The notes below the pieces were generated by a model, which did no database searches, had not been told where the DNA came from, and saw only the letters and a program-made list of their open reading frames with translations. The position numbers and the translations under genes were made by a program. Shown here in pieces: positions 7,380 through 15,885 of a stretch of DNA of 59,068 nt. Each line of letters starts with the position of its first letter. Within the stretch, counting starts at the first letter, position 1. Source of the DNA: an uncultured Alphaproteobacteria bacterium (GTDB taxonomy: Bacteria > Pseudomonadota > Alphaproteobacteria > Puniceispirillales > UBA1172); assembly GCA_937952245.1 (NCBI GenBank), contig CALFYS010000045.1, forward strand, positions 1-59,068, given 5' to 3'.

Positions 7380-7898
7380 ATGTCTCGTTTTTTGCTGATT
7401 ATTATGTTGAGTTTTGCCGTGACCCTGCCTTTGGCCAACACGGGATGGGCGCAGGAAAACCGCATTTCCATTCGGGGGTCAAACCTTGAAATCCCCAGAT
7501 TCGTGACCTTAAAAAAAGGGCTTGTGAATATGCGGACGGGCCCGGGCAAAAAATACCCCATCCTTTGGCAATATCAACGCCGCCATCTGCCCCTTAAGGT
7601 GATCGGGGAATTTGATGTTTGGCGCAAAGTTGTTGACCATGAAGGCATCACCGGCTGGATGCACGTCTCAACGCTTTCGGTCAAACGCATGGCGTTGATT
7701 GATGACACCACGGTCAAAATCCATACATCAGACGATGCGGAATCGCGGGTGCGGGCGGTGGCTGAAAAAGGGGTTTTGGCTGAACTTGAAACCTGCAACG
7801 GCAGTTGGTGTAAAATCAGCACGGATGATATTTCCGGCTGGGTGCGGCGGTCTCAAATTTGGGGATTGCTTGAAGGGGAAGGTTTCGGCCAGCCCTAA
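7380..7898 (+). CDS. Exported SH3-domain protein
   Basis: 172-residue protein with a clear Sec signal peptide: SRF, hydrophobic LLIIMLSFAVTLPLA, then a likely cleavage after GWA or WAQ. Two bacterial SH3 repeats follow. The first carries the family hallmark GLVNMRTGPGKKYPILW and GITGWMHVSTL. The second carries WCKISTDDISGWVRRSQIWG. Such proteins act in the periplasm, usually on or near peptidoglycan. The exact role is not known. A TTG at 7368 is in frame but the ATG at 7380 fits the signal peptide better. A terminator hairpin overlaps the stop codon. Confidence 0.85.
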   Translation: MSRFLLIIMLSFAVTLPLANTGWAQENRISIRGSNLEIPRFVTLKKGLVNMRTGPGKKYPILWQYQRRHLPLKVIGEFDVWRKVVDHEGITGWMHVSTLSVKRMALIDDTTVKIHTSDDAESRVRAVAEKGVLAELETCNGSWCKISTDDISGWVRRSQIWGLLEGEGFGQP

Positions 7899-7921
7899 GG
7901 CTGACCGAATAATATTTTTTT
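7886..7921 (+). terminator. Rho-independent terminator of the SH3 protein gene
   Basis: CGGCCAGCC (7886-7894) pairs with GGCTGACCG (7899-7907), one mismatch, 4-nt loop, followed by AATAATA and seven or more T. The TAA stop codon lies in the loop, so the coding sequence and the terminator overlap. Confidence 0.75.
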
Positions 7922-7927
7922 GGCGGA

Positions 7928-10063
7928 TTAGCCGTTCAGATCAAAACGATCCAAATCCATGACCTTGGTCCAGGCGGCGATGAAGTCTTGGACAAATTTA
8001 TCCTTGTTATCATCCTGACCATAGACTTCAGCGATAGCGCGCAATTCAGAATTGCTGCCAAACACCAGATCAATGCGGCTGGCTTTGCGAACCGCTTGGC
8101 CTGTTTTGCGATCAGAGGCTTCATAACTGTTTGATCCTGTGGCTTTCCACGCGACATTCATATCCAGAAGTGTCTTGAACCAATTGTTATCAAGGCTGTT
8201 GCCATCACCCCAAACGCCGTCACCGGTGGCGCTGATGCCCATCGAACGCATCCCGCCAACAAGCACGGTCATTTCCGCTGGGGTCAATTCCAGCAACTGT
8301 GCTTTATCCAGCATCATTTCTTCGGGGCTGACCGCAAAATCTTTTTCCAGATAGTTGCGGAAACCATCAGCACGAAGCTCAAGATGGGCGAAGGAATCAG
8401 CATCGGTATGGTCTTCTGAAGCATCGCCACGGCCTGTTGTGACAGGAACAGTCGCGTCACAAGCCATTTCGATCCCAGCAGCACCGCCAATGACAATCAC
8501 GTCAGCCATGCTCGCGCCATGGGCGCTGGCAATGCCTTCATAGACACCAAGCACTTTTGACAATTGATCCGGCTTGTTGACCGCCCAACCGTTCATCGGT
8601 GCCAAGCGGATACGCGCGCCATTGGCGCCACCACGTTTATCAGAACCGCGGAACGATGCCGCTGAAGCCCAAGCGGTTTCAACCATGTCCTGAATGCTCA
8701 GGCCAGAGGATTTAACCGCGTCTTTGACGGCTGAAACTTCAGCGTCAGAAAGGGTTTTGCCCGCTGGAATCGGATCCTGCCAAATGAAGTCATTCGAAGG
8801 ATAGTCACCAGCGATGTAATTGGTCTTTGGCCCCATATCACGGTGCAAGAGCTTGAACCATGCTTCGGCAAAAGCCTGACCAAAGGCTTCCGGATCATTG
8901 ACGAAACGATCACCGATTTCACGGTAAATCGGGTCTTCCTTCAGCGCCATATCGGCGGTGGTCATCATTGGAGTGACTTTACCACTGCCATCAACTTCAG
9001 GGGCCATATCCGCTTCATCAATATCGACAGGGTGCCAAATATGCGCGCCCGCTGGGCTTTTTGTCAGCGCCCAATCATATTTATAAAGCAGGTTCAGATA
9101 ACCCATATCCCACTGGGTTGGGTTGCTGGTCCATGGGCCTTCGATGCCGCTGGTGATGGTATCAACACCTTTGCCTTTGCCGTGGCTGCTTTCCCAACCA
9201 AAGCCTTGGGCTTCGATAGGTGCGCTTTCAGGTTCCGCGCCAACCGCTTCAGCAGGGCCATTCCCATGGGCTTTACCAAAGGTATGACCACCGGCAACAA
9301 GGGCGAAGGTTTCAACATCATTCATCGCCATCCGGCCAAATGTTTCACGAATATCCTGTGCGGAAAGCAATGGATCCGGATTGCCGTTCGGGCCTTCAGG
9401 GTTGACGTAGATCAAGCCCATCTGCACCGCCGCCAATGGATTTTCCAAATCCTGACGGGAATTGCCGTAACGGTTATCGCCCAGCCATTCATCTTCCGCG
9501 CCCCAGTAAATATCTTTTTCAGGATGCCAGATGTCAGCACGACCAAGAGCTGTCCCCAAGTTTGGACCGCCCATATCTTCAATCGCGACATTACCTGCCA
9601 TGATCAACAGATCAGCCCAAGACAGTTTGTTGCCGTATTTCTGCTTAACCGGCCACAGCAAGCGGCGGGCTTTATCAAGGTTGCCGTTATCCGGCCATGA
9701 ATTAAGCGGGGCAAAACGCTGAGCGCCTGTACCGCCACCACCACGGCCATCACCGGTACGGTATGTGCCGGCGGCGTGCCATGTCATGCGGATGAAGAAC
9801 GGGCCATAATGACCATAATCAGCAGGCCACCAATCTTGTGAGTCCGTCATGACTTTCTTCAGGTCAGCCTTCAGGGCATTTACATCGAGTGACTTGACCA
9901 ATTTTTTGTAATCAAAATCAGCCCCAAGCGGGTTTGATTTTTGGTCATGCTGCCTCAAAATATCAAGGTTCAACTGGTTCGGCCACCAGTCCATGTTTTT
10001 TGTCCCTGCCACAGGTGTTGTCACGCTACCGTGCATCACAGGGCATTTGCTGATTTCATTCAT
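7928..10063 (-). CDS. katG: Catalase-peroxidase KatG
   Basis: Heme enzyme that destroys hydrogen peroxide by catalase and peroxidase activities. It has 711 residues, slightly short but complete, with the two tandem peroxidase-like domains of the family. Distal residues Arg92, Trp95 and His96 lie in RMTWHAAGTYR. Tyr219 (IYVNPEGPNG) and Met245 (RMAMNDVET) complete the Trp-Tyr-Met adduct needed for catalase activity. The proximal heme ligand is His260 in AGGHTFGKAHG. The C-terminal non-heme domain has the matching GGANGARIRLAPMNGW. GGAGA sits 6 bp before the ATG. The gene follows irr on the same strand, and its upstream region holds an ICE-like site. Confidence 0.98.
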   Translation of the reverse strand: MNEISKCPVMHGSVTTPVAGTKNMDWWPNQLNLDILRQHDQKSNPLGADFDYKKLVKSLDVNALKADLKKVMTDSQDWWPADYGHYGPFFIRMTWHAAGTYRTGDGRGGGGTGAQRFAPLNSWPDNGNLDKARRLLWPVKQKYGNKLSWADLLIMAGNVAIEDMGGPNLGTALGRADIWHPEKDIYWGAEDEWLGDNRYGNSRQDLENPLAAVQMGLIYVNPEGPNGNPDPLLSAQDIRETFGRMAMNDVETFALVAGGHTFGKAHGNGPAEAVGAEPESAPIEAQGFGWESSHGKGKGVDTITSGIEGPWTSNPTQWDMGYLNLLYKYDWALTKSPAGAHIWHPVDIDEADMAPEVDGSGKVTPMMTTADMALKEDPIYREIGDRFVNDPEAFGQAFAEAWFKLLHRDMGPKTNYIAGDYPSNDFIWQDPIPAGKTLSDAEVSAVKDAVKSSGLSIQDMVETAWASAASFRGSDKRGGANGARIRLAPMNGWAVNKPDQLSKVLGVYEGIASAHGASMADVIVIGGAAGIEMACDATVPVTTGRGDASEDHTDADSFAHLELRADGFRNYLEKDFAVSPEEMMLDKAQLLELTPAEMTVLVGGMRSMGISATGDGVWGDGNSLDNNWFKTLLDMNVAWKATGSNSYEASDRKTGQAVRKASRIDLVFGSNSELRAIAEVYGQDDNKDKFVQDFIAAWTKVMDLDRFDLNG

Positions 10064-10139
10064 GAAAGTCTCCAGAAATCCTGTTATTAATCACCATCAA
10101 AACACGCGCCAAAAACAATGGCTGTGCTTTGATTACCAC

Positions 10140-10158
10140 ATATCAAAGATATTGATAT
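10140..10158. promoter_or_regulatory. Palindrome over the katG -10 region
   Basis: ATATCAA-N5-TTGATAT is a perfect 7-5-7 inverted repeat covering the katG -10 hexamer. It is not an FNR box, because the half-sites are in the opposite order. It does not match the OxyR consensus as I know it. A repressor bound here would occlude the promoter. The regulator is unknown. Confidence 0.5.
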
Positions 10159-10175
10159 TCATCCCGCAATGTCAA
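10146..10175 (-). promoter_or_regulatory. Predicted katG promoter
   Basis: On the minus strand a perfect -35 TTGACA (10175-10170) is followed after 18 bp by TATCTT (10151-10146). The predicted start near 10138 gives a 5' leader of about 75 nt. The -35 lies 4 bp downstream of the ICE-like palindrome. Confidence 0.55.
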
Positions 10176-10179
10176 GCAG

Positions 10180-10196
10180 TTTAGAACGATTTTAAA
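10180..10196. promoter_or_regulatory. ICE/Irr-box-like palindrome upstream of katG
   Basis: TTTAGAA-CGA-TTTTAAA differs at one base from a perfect TTTAGAA-N3-TTCTAAA palindrome, the iron-control-element form known for alphaproteobacterial Irr. It is placed just upstream of the katG -35, in the 210-bp gap between irr and katG. Control of katG by its neighbour Irr is the inference. An upstream site would fit activation, or repression by looping or bending. Confidence 0.5.
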
Positions 10197-10273
10197 CAGG
10201 GTTAATGGCGGGGCAGGCCGCTGATTTTACCCCAGCGAACAGCCTCGAAAGCAAAACAATTTCAAAGAGGGTT

Positions 10274-10693
10274 TTACGTCAAGCGGATGATCACATCGAC
10301 CCGTTCAACACCATGACCATCAGGGGCATCGGGCAGGCGGTTCAATGAAATAGCATCACGCGGAATATCGATCAATGTATTGGTCTTTGGATCAAAAAAG
10401 TGATGATGATGATCGGTATTGGTATCAAAATACGTGACGTTGTTATCAAGGTTAATCTCATGCAGAAGACCAACTTTGCTGAACTGGTTCAGCGTGTTGT
10501 AAATGGTCGCCAAAGACATATTGATGCCTTTGTTTTTCGTTTCTAGCCGAAGCTGTTCCGCGGAGACATGGCGGCACGGGCCATTGAACAACAAATCCGC
10601 CAAAGCAAGCCGCTGGCGGGTTGGGCGCAAATGAAATTGACGTAATAGATCTGTATGCTGATCTTGTGTCGTCTTCGGTTTTTGGTCTAACAT
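10274..10693 (-). CDS. irr: Irr-type Fur-family iron/heme response regulator
   Basis: Winged-helix Fur-superfamily repressor of 139 residues. The DNA-binding part contains LRPTRQRLALADLLF and MSLATIYNTLNQF. It has the Irr signature TNTDHHHHFF with four consecutive His (95-98), the family's metal/heme site, and lacks the paired CxxC motifs of Fur and PerR. Irr represses or activates genes through ICE boxes according to heme and iron status. The gene is divergent from fabA by 170 bp, an arrangement widely conserved in alphaproteobacteria. The start ATG at 10693 has AGG about 9 nt upstream. Confidence 0.9.
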   Translation of the reverse strand: MLDQKPKTTQDQHTDLLRQFHLRPTRQRLALADLLFNGPCRHVSAEQLRLETKNKGINMSLATIYNTLNQFSKVGLLHEINLDNNVTYFDTNTDHHHHFFDPKTNTLIDIPRDAISLNRLPDAPDGHGVERVDVIIRLT

Positions 10694-10757
10694 TCTATTC
10701 GACCTAATTGCTATTTGACCAATCTGTCCACAATATCCCTAAAATTATGGGACTTTC

Positions 10758-10787
10758 GAAGAATTGTAAATATAAAACTAATTCTTC
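10758..10787. promoter_or_regulatory. Inverted repeat in the irr/fabA divergent promoter region
   Basis: GAAGAATT (10758-10765) and AATTCTTC (10780-10787) form an 8-14-8 inverted repeat with 22 bp between centres (two helical turns). A minus-strand TTTACA, a possible -35 for irr, lies between the arms. It does not match the ICE form. It may be an operator for the irr or fabA promoter. Confidence 0.35.
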
Positions 10788-10863
10788 AGATAAATCAGTA
10801 AAACAGTCGCATTTTCTAACCATTCTGGTATTTTAACAAGCGGATCAATAAAAGAGAGTTTTC

Positions 10864-11382
10864 ATGTCAAACTTTGTCAAAAAAAACCAATATAGCTACG
10901 ATGACCTGATCACCTGCGCGCAAGGTGAAATGTTTGGCCCGGGCAATCCGCAATTGCCCATGCCGCCGATGCTGATGATGGATCGCATCACCGAAATCAA
11001 TGACACAGGTGGGTCTGAAGGCAAGGGTGAGATTATCGCCGAATTTGATATTACCCCTGACAAATGGTTCTTTGACTGCCATTTCATTGGTGATCCGGTG
11101 ATGCCAGGTTGTTTGGGCATGGATGGCCTTTGGCAATTGGTTGGGTTTTACCTTGGTTGGGCCGGCGGCACAGGCCGTGGCCGCGCCATTTCCGTGGGCA
11201 ATGTTAAATTTTCAGGGCAAGTCCAGCCTGAAGCCAAATTGGTCACGTTCAAATTGGACATCAAACGCCTCTTGATGCGCAAGCTCATCCTTGGGATCGC
11301 CGATGGCCAAGTGCTGTGTGACGGTGAGGTTGTTTTTGAAGCCAATGATATTCGTGTGGGCTTGTTTAAAGACGCCGACTAA
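10864..11382 (+). CDS. fabA: 3-hydroxydecanoyl-ACP dehydratase/isomerase FabA
   Basis: Hot-dog-fold enzyme that dehydrates 3-hydroxydecanoyl-ACP and isomerises trans-2- to cis-3-decenoyl-ACP. This is the branch point to unsaturated fatty acids. It has 172 residues. The active site is His73 in DCHFIGDPVMPG and Asp87 in LGMDGLWQ. AGAGAG lies before the ATG. It heads the fabA-fabB-fabI operon, and together with fabB shows the anaerobic (oxygen-independent) unsaturation route. Confidence 0.98.
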   Translation: MSNFVKKNQYSYDDLITCAQGEMFGPGNPQLPMPPMLMMDRITEINDTGGSEGKGEIIAEFDITPDKWFFDCHFIGDPVMPGCLGMDGLWQLVGFYLGWAGGTGRGRAISVGNVKFSGQVQPEAKLVTFKLDIKRLLMRKLILGIADGQVLCDGEVVFEANDIRVGLFKDAD

Positions 11383-11411
11383 TTTCGATCAAAATAAACA
11401 GGAGAAACCCC

Positions 11412-12644
11412 ATGCGCCGAGTTGTTGTCACAGGGATTGGGATCACATCTTCGATTGGCAATAATGCCGATGAAGTCACCGCCTCATTAAAAGCAGGCAA
11501 GTCAGGGATTGTTCATGCCCCTGAATATGCTGAATTAGGGTTCCGCAGCCAAATCCATGGCACGGTTAAAATGGATGTCGCTGATCATGTTGATCGCAAA
11601 CGCTTGCGGTTTATGGGTGAGGGCGCGGCCTATGCGGTGATTGCCATGGAACAGGCGATTGCTGATTCAGGGCTGAAGCCAGAAGAAGTCTCCAACCCCA
11701 GAACAGGGTTGATCGCAGGGTCGGGCGGGCCTTCAACCGCCAATATGCTGACCGCTTTTGACACCACCCGCGATAAAGGGCCAAAGCGTGTTGGGCCTTA
11801 TATGGTGCCGCGCTGTATGTCCTCAACGGTTTCCGCCTGTATCGCCACATTCTTTGAAATCAAAGGGCTGAATTATTCGATTACCTCAGCCTGTTCCACC
11901 TCTGCCCATTGTATTTCCAGCGGCGCGGATGCCATCCGTTTTGGCCAGCAGGATATTGTCTTTGCCGGCGGCGGTGAAGAATTGCATTGGACGCTTTCTG
12001 TTCTGTTTGATGCCATGGGGGCGATGTCTTCAAATTATAACGACACGCCAGAACGGGCTTCCCGCGCCTATGATGCTGACCGTGATGGGTTTGTCATCGC
12101 GGGCGGCGGCGGCATGGTGGTGCTGGAAGATTACGAACGCGCGAAAGCCCGCGGCGCAAAAATCTATGCTGAAATCGTTGGCTATGGGGCGAATTCCGAT
12201 GGTCATGATATGGTCGCGCCTTCCGGTGAAGGCGCGGTGCGCTGTATGGAACTGGCGCTGGCTGGTTTTGATGGCAATGGCTTGGACGCGCCGGTGGATT
12301 ACATCAACGCCCATGGCACATCCACCCCGGTGGGTGACATCCGCGAGCTTGAAGCCGTTCGGGCGGTGTTTGAGCCACGTGAGTATCTGCCAACCGTCAC
12401 CTCAACCAAATCCCTGACTGGGCATTCCTTGGGGGCAACCGGCGTGCAAGAAGCGATTTACACCATGTTGATGATGCAGGATGGCTTTATCGCCGGCAGT
12501 GCCAATATTGAAAACCCTGACCCGGGCATTGGTGACATCAACATCCCCACCAGCATGATTGAAAAAGATATTCATCTTGCGCTCAGCAACTCCTTTGGCT
12601 TTGGCGGCACAAATGCCAGCCTTGCCTTGATGAAGGTGTCCTAA
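11412..12644 (+). CDS. fabB: Beta-ketoacyl-ACP synthase I FabB
   Basis: Condensing enzyme that elongates acyl-ACPs, including the cis-unsaturated intermediate made by FabA. It has 410 residues with thiolase fold. The catalytic Cys161 is in ITSACSTSAH and the two catalytic His in NAHGTSTPVGD and TGHSLGATG. The C-terminal FGFGGTNASL is conserved. AGGAGA is 6 bp upstream of the ATG. It lies 29 bp after fabA and overlaps fabI by one base. Confidence 0.98.
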   Translation: MRRVVVTGIGITSSIGNNADEVTASLKAGKSGIVHAPEYAELGFRSQIHGTVKMDVADHVDRKRLRFMGEGAAYAVIAMEQAIADSGLKPEEVSNPRTGLIAGSGGPSTANMLTAFDTTRDKGPKRVGPYMVPRCMSSTVSACIATFFEIKGLNYSITSACSTSAHCISSGADAIRFGQQDIVFAGGGEELHWTLSVLFDAMGAMSSNYNDTPERASRAYDADRDGFVIAGGGGMVVLEDYERAKARGAKIYAEIVGYGANSDGHDMVAPSGEGAVRCMELALAGFDGNGLDAPVDYINAHGTSTPVGDIRELEAVRAVFEPREYLPTVTSTKSLTGHSLGATGVQEAIYTMLMMQDGFIAGSANIENPDPGIGDINIPTSMIEKDIHLALSNSFGFGGTNASLALMKVS

Positions 12645-13426
12645 TGGCAGGGTTATTAGCAGGAAAGCGCGGCCTGATTATGGGGGTCGCCAATGATAAA
12701 TCCATCGCTTACGGCATTGCCAAAGCCGCCGCGGATGCTGGCGCAGAACTCGCCTTCACCTATCAGAATGAGATGATGGCGAAACGTGTTCTGCCTTTGG
12801 CCGAAGGCTTGGGCAGCACGCTCACCATGGAAAATGACGTTAGCGTTGAAGGCTCTGCCGATGCCGTGGCGGAACGGCTGAAGCAAGATTGGGACAGGGT
12901 TGATTTTGTTGTCCACGCGCTGGCCTATGCTGATAAAGCGGCCTTGGCGGGGCAGTATATGGAGGTTGACCATAAAGCCTTTATGGATTCGATGCTGATC
13001 TCGGCCTTTTCCTTTACGGAAATTGCCCGCGCCATGCGCCCGATGATGACCAATGGCGGATCCTTGATCACCTTGACCTATCTTGGGGCTAATCGCATCA
13101 CGCCGAATTATAATGTCATGGGGGTGGCGAAAGCCGCGCTCGAAGCCTCTGTCCGCTATCTGGCGGTTGATCTGGGGCGTGAAAATATTCGGGTGAATGG
13201 CCTGTCGGCTGGTCCTGTCAAAACCTTGGCGGGGGCGGCGATTGGCGGGGCACGTCATGTCTTTCGCCATAGTGAGACCCACGCGCCGCTGGGGCGCAAT
13301 CCCGATATGCACGAAGTTGGCCGGGCTGGGCTTTATCTGGCATCAGACCTGTCTTCAGGTGTTACGGGTGAAATTCATTATGTCGATGGCGGGTATCACC
13401 ATATCGGCGTCCCACGGGATGAATAA
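12644..13426 (+). CDS. fabI: NADH-dependent enoyl-ACP reductase FabI
   Basis: Short-chain dehydrogenase that reduces trans-2-enoyl-ACP in the last step of each fatty-acid elongation cycle, and the usual triclosan target. It has 260 residues. The N-terminal nucleotide motif GLIMGVANDKSIAYGIA is diagnostic of FabI. The catalytic Tyr-x6-Lys is YNVMGVAK, and SAGPVKTLA follows. The start overlaps the fabB stop in TAATG. A strong hairpin follows about 30 bp downstream. Confidence 0.98.
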   Translation: MAGLLAGKRGLIMGVANDKSIAYGIAKAAADAGAELAFTYQNEMMAKRVLPLAEGLGSTLTMENDVSVEGSADAVAERLKQDWDRVDFVVHALAYADKAALAGQYMEVDHKAFMDSMLISAFSFTEIARAMRPMMTNGGSLITLTYLGANRITPNYNVMGVAKAALEASVRYLAVDLGRENIRVNGLSAGPVKTLAGAAIGGARHVFRHSETHAPLGRNPDMHEVGRAGLYLASDLSSGVTGEIHYVDGGYHHIGVPRDE

Positions 13427-13456
13427 TGCGATAACACATCTTCAACAATCATCAAA

Positions 13457-13479
13457 AAAGCGGGGCAAAACCCCGCTTT
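13457..13479. terminator. Bidirectional terminator between fabI and pnp
   Basis: AAAGCGGGG (13457-13465) pairs perfectly with CCCCGCTTT (13471-13479) around a CAAAA loop. CTTTTT follows on the plus strand and an A-run precedes it, giving a U-run on the minus-strand transcript. It can therefore end both the fabA-fabB-fabI transcript and the convergent pnp transcript. Confidence 0.88.
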
Positions 13480-13526
13480 CTTTTTACATATTTGTCAGAC
13501 GATTTTCGTCTTTGATTGCTTAAGGC

Positions 13527-15632
13527 TTATTCGCCCGCTTCCAGATCAGCGCCGGTCTCTTGATCGACCCGCTTCATGGAAAGCTTGATCTTGCCGCGAT
13601 CATCAAAACCGATGACCTTGACTTTGACTTCATCACCTTCTTTACAGATGTCGGTGGTCTTTTCGGTGCGGCCTTCCTGCAATTCAGAAATATGCACCAG
13701 ACCATCACGCGCGCCCATAAAGTTAACGAAAGCACCAAAATCAACAGTCTTGACGACTTTACCTGTGTAGATAACGCCCAGTTCAGGTTCAGCGACAATG
13801 TCGTGAATCATCTTATAGGCGGCATCACCAGAGGCGGTGTCAGTCGCGGCGATTTTGACGGTTCCATCTTCTTCGATGTCGATCTTTGCGCCTGTTGTTT
13901 CACAAATCTCACGGATCATCTTACCGCCAGGGCCGATAATCTCACGGATTTTATCAACAGGAACAGACATGGTGGTGATCTTCGGCGCGGTATCGGCCAG
14001 CACTTCACGGGCTGAGCTGATCGCCTTATCCATTTCACCCAGAATGTGGATACGGCCATCTTTGGCCTGTGCCAACGCAATGTCCATAATCTCACGAGTG
14101 ATGGAAGTGATCTTAATGTCCATCTGAAGCGCGGTGATGCCTTCTGATGTCCCTGCCACTTTAAAGTCCATATCGCCGAGGTGGTCTTCATCACCCAGAA
14201 TGTCAGAAAGAACGGCGAAATCATCACCTTCTTTAATCAGGCCCATGGCGATACCAGCGACCGGACGCGGCAAAGGAACACCAGCATCCATCATGGCCAA
14301 AGATGTGCCACAAACTGTTGCCATTGAAGATGAACCGTTTGATTCGGTCACTTCAGAAACAACACGGATGGTGTAAGGAAATTCATCCTTAGATGGACGT
14401 GTTGGGTTGATCGCCCGCCATGCCAATTTACCATGGCCAATTTCACGGCGACCCGGTGAGCCAACGCGGCCTGCTTCACCCACTGAATACGGCGGGAAGT
14501 TATAATGCAACATGAAGTTATTGCGATATTCACCTTCCAGCGCGTCGATGATTTGTTCATCTTGACCCGTGCCCAGCGTGGCCACCGCCAACGCCTGTGT
14601 TTCACCACGGGTGAACAGGGCTGAACCATGGGTACGCGGCAGAACACCAACTTCCGCCACGATCGGGCGAACGGTTTTGGTATCACGGCCATCAATACGG
14701 TTGCCTGTCTTCAGAATAGAACCACGAACAATATCGGCTTCCATTTCTTTGAAGAGACCACCGGCCAGAACAGGATCAACCTCTTCACCAAGGGCTTCCA
14801 TGGCGGCGGCTTTAACATCACCAACAGCGGCCTGACGGCTGGTCTTATCAGCAATCGTATAAGCCTTTTCCAGATCCTTGCTGAACTTCTTCAACGCCTT
14901 TGCGATGGTCGCGGCATCTTCTGGTTCTTCTGGCAATTCACGAGGTTCTTTAGCAGCAACTTCAGCCAGTTCAATGATCGCGCTGATGACGGTCTGCATT
15001 TCATCATGACCGAAATTCACCGCGCCCAGCATATCCGCTTCAGAAAGTTCTTCGGCTTCGGATTCAACCATCAACACGCCTTCACGTGTACCGGCCACAA
15101 CCAGATCAAGGCTGCTGTCTGCCATTTCATCAAAGGTTGGGTTCAGCACATAAGCGCCATTAACCATCCCCACACGGCACGCGCCAATAGGGCCAAAGAA
15201 CGGCACGCCTGAAAGCGTCAATGCCGCTGATGCGCCAACCATGGCCACGATCGAAGGATCGTTCTGCATATCATGGGACAACACCGTACAAATGACTTGG
15301 GTTTCGTTTTTAAACCCTTTCGGGAAGAGCGGACGGATCGGGCGGTCAATCAAACGGCTGATCAATGTTTCAGCTTCGCTTGGACGGCCTTCACGCTTGA
15401 AAAAGCCGCCGGGGATTTTACCCGCTGCAAAAGCTTTTTCCTGATAATTCACAGTAAGGGGGAAGAAATCCTGACCAGGTTTTGCAGATGTTGCTGCAAC
15501 AGCGGTACAAAGGACAGATGTCTCACCCATAGAGGCCAGAACAGCACCGTCGGCTTGACGGGCGATACGGCCGGTTTCAAGGGTCAGTGTCTTGCCGCCC
15601 CATTCGATTTCTTTTTTAAATACGTCGAACAT
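13527..15632 (-). CDS. pnp: Polynucleotide phosphorylase PNPase
   Basis: Trimeric 3'-5' phosphorolytic exoribonuclease of the RNA degradosome. It has 701 residues in the normal order: two RNase PH domains separated by an alpha-helical domain, then KH and S1 RNA-binding domains. The second RNase PH core carries GSALFTRGETQALAVATLG and DFKVAGT. The KH GxxG is IIGPGGKMI and the S1 domain begins YTGKVVKTVDFGAFV. It lies downstream of rpsO as in most bacteria, but with a terminator and a roughly 300-bp structured gap between, so it probably also has its own promoter. Confidence 0.98.
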   Translation of the reverse strand: MFDVFKKEIEWGGKTLTLETGRIARQADGAVLASMGETSVLCTAVAATSAKPGQDFFPLTVNYQEKAFAAGKIPGGFFKREGRPSEAETLISRLIDRPIRPLFPKGFKNETQVICTVLSHDMQNDPSIVAMVGASAALTLSGVPFFGPIGACRVGMVNGAYVLNPTFDEMADSSLDLVVAGTREGVLMVESEAEELSEADMLGAVNFGHDEMQTVISAIIELAEVAAKEPRELPEEPEDAATIAKALKKFSKDLEKAYTIADKTSRQAAVGDVKAAAMEALGEEVDPVLAGGLFKEMEADIVRGSILKTGNRIDGRDTKTVRPIVAEVGVLPRTHGSALFTRGETQALAVATLGTGQDEQIIDALEGEYRNNFMLHYNFPPYSVGEAGRVGSPGRREIGHGKLAWRAINPTRPSKDEFPYTIRVVSEVTESNGSSSMATVCGTSLAMMDAGVPLPRPVAGIAMGLIKEGDDFAVLSDILGDEDHLGDMDFKVAGTSEGITALQMDIKITSITREIMDIALAQAKDGRIHILGEMDKAISSAREVLADTAPKITTMSVPVDKIREIIGPGGKMIREICETTGAKIDIEEDGTVKIAATDTASGDAAYKMIHDIVAEPELGVIYTGKVVKTVDFGAFVNFMGARDGLVHISELQEGRTEKTTDICKEGDEVKVKVIGFDDRGKIKLSMKRVDQETGADLEAGE

Positions 15633-15885
15633 ATTTTCTCATTTCTCTAAAATACCACGACCGCACCATTGCGGGCATGACCACCCTTCGGTAAGGGCTA
15701 ATCTTCAGGAAATGTGATTGAGAGGGGGACACGAACTCTAGTGTCATTTCCCGTGGGCCCAATCCACGGTCGATCCCAGCTGATCTGGAATCCTTTGACC
15801 TTTTTCCTTTAGATATGGCCACAGTCTTAGGCCTGATCATGGCCTTTGTCAAGAACACTAAGCCAAACACCTGAGCCCATAAACC
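15633..15885 (-). other. Structured pnp leader
   Basis: This roughly 300-bp gap between rpsO and pnp has no convincing gene. Four short perfect stems can form in the minus-strand RNA: 15661-15665/15670-15674, 15684-15688/15693-15697, 15728-15732/15741-15745 and 15751-15756/15764-15769. Long hairpin leaders upstream of pnp are known in enterobacteria as RNase III cleavage sites for PNPase autoregulation. The same function here is inference. Confidence 0.45.
15824..15852 (-). promoter_or_regulatory. Candidate pnp promoter
   Basis: On the minus strand a perfect -35 TTGACA (15852-15847) is followed after 17 bp by TAAGAC (15829-15824), a weak -10. It lies just past the rpsO terminator and would give a leader of about 180 nt containing all the hairpins noted. 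Confidence 0.4.

Noticed and set aside
8843..9700. 285-codon plus-strand frame antisense to katG
   Set aside because: It lies wholly within the very well supported katG gene in a shadow frame and has no motif.
14628..15212. 194-codon plus-strand frame antisense to pnp
   Set aside because: Shadow of pnp, no family motif and atypical composition (Phe, His and Asn rich).
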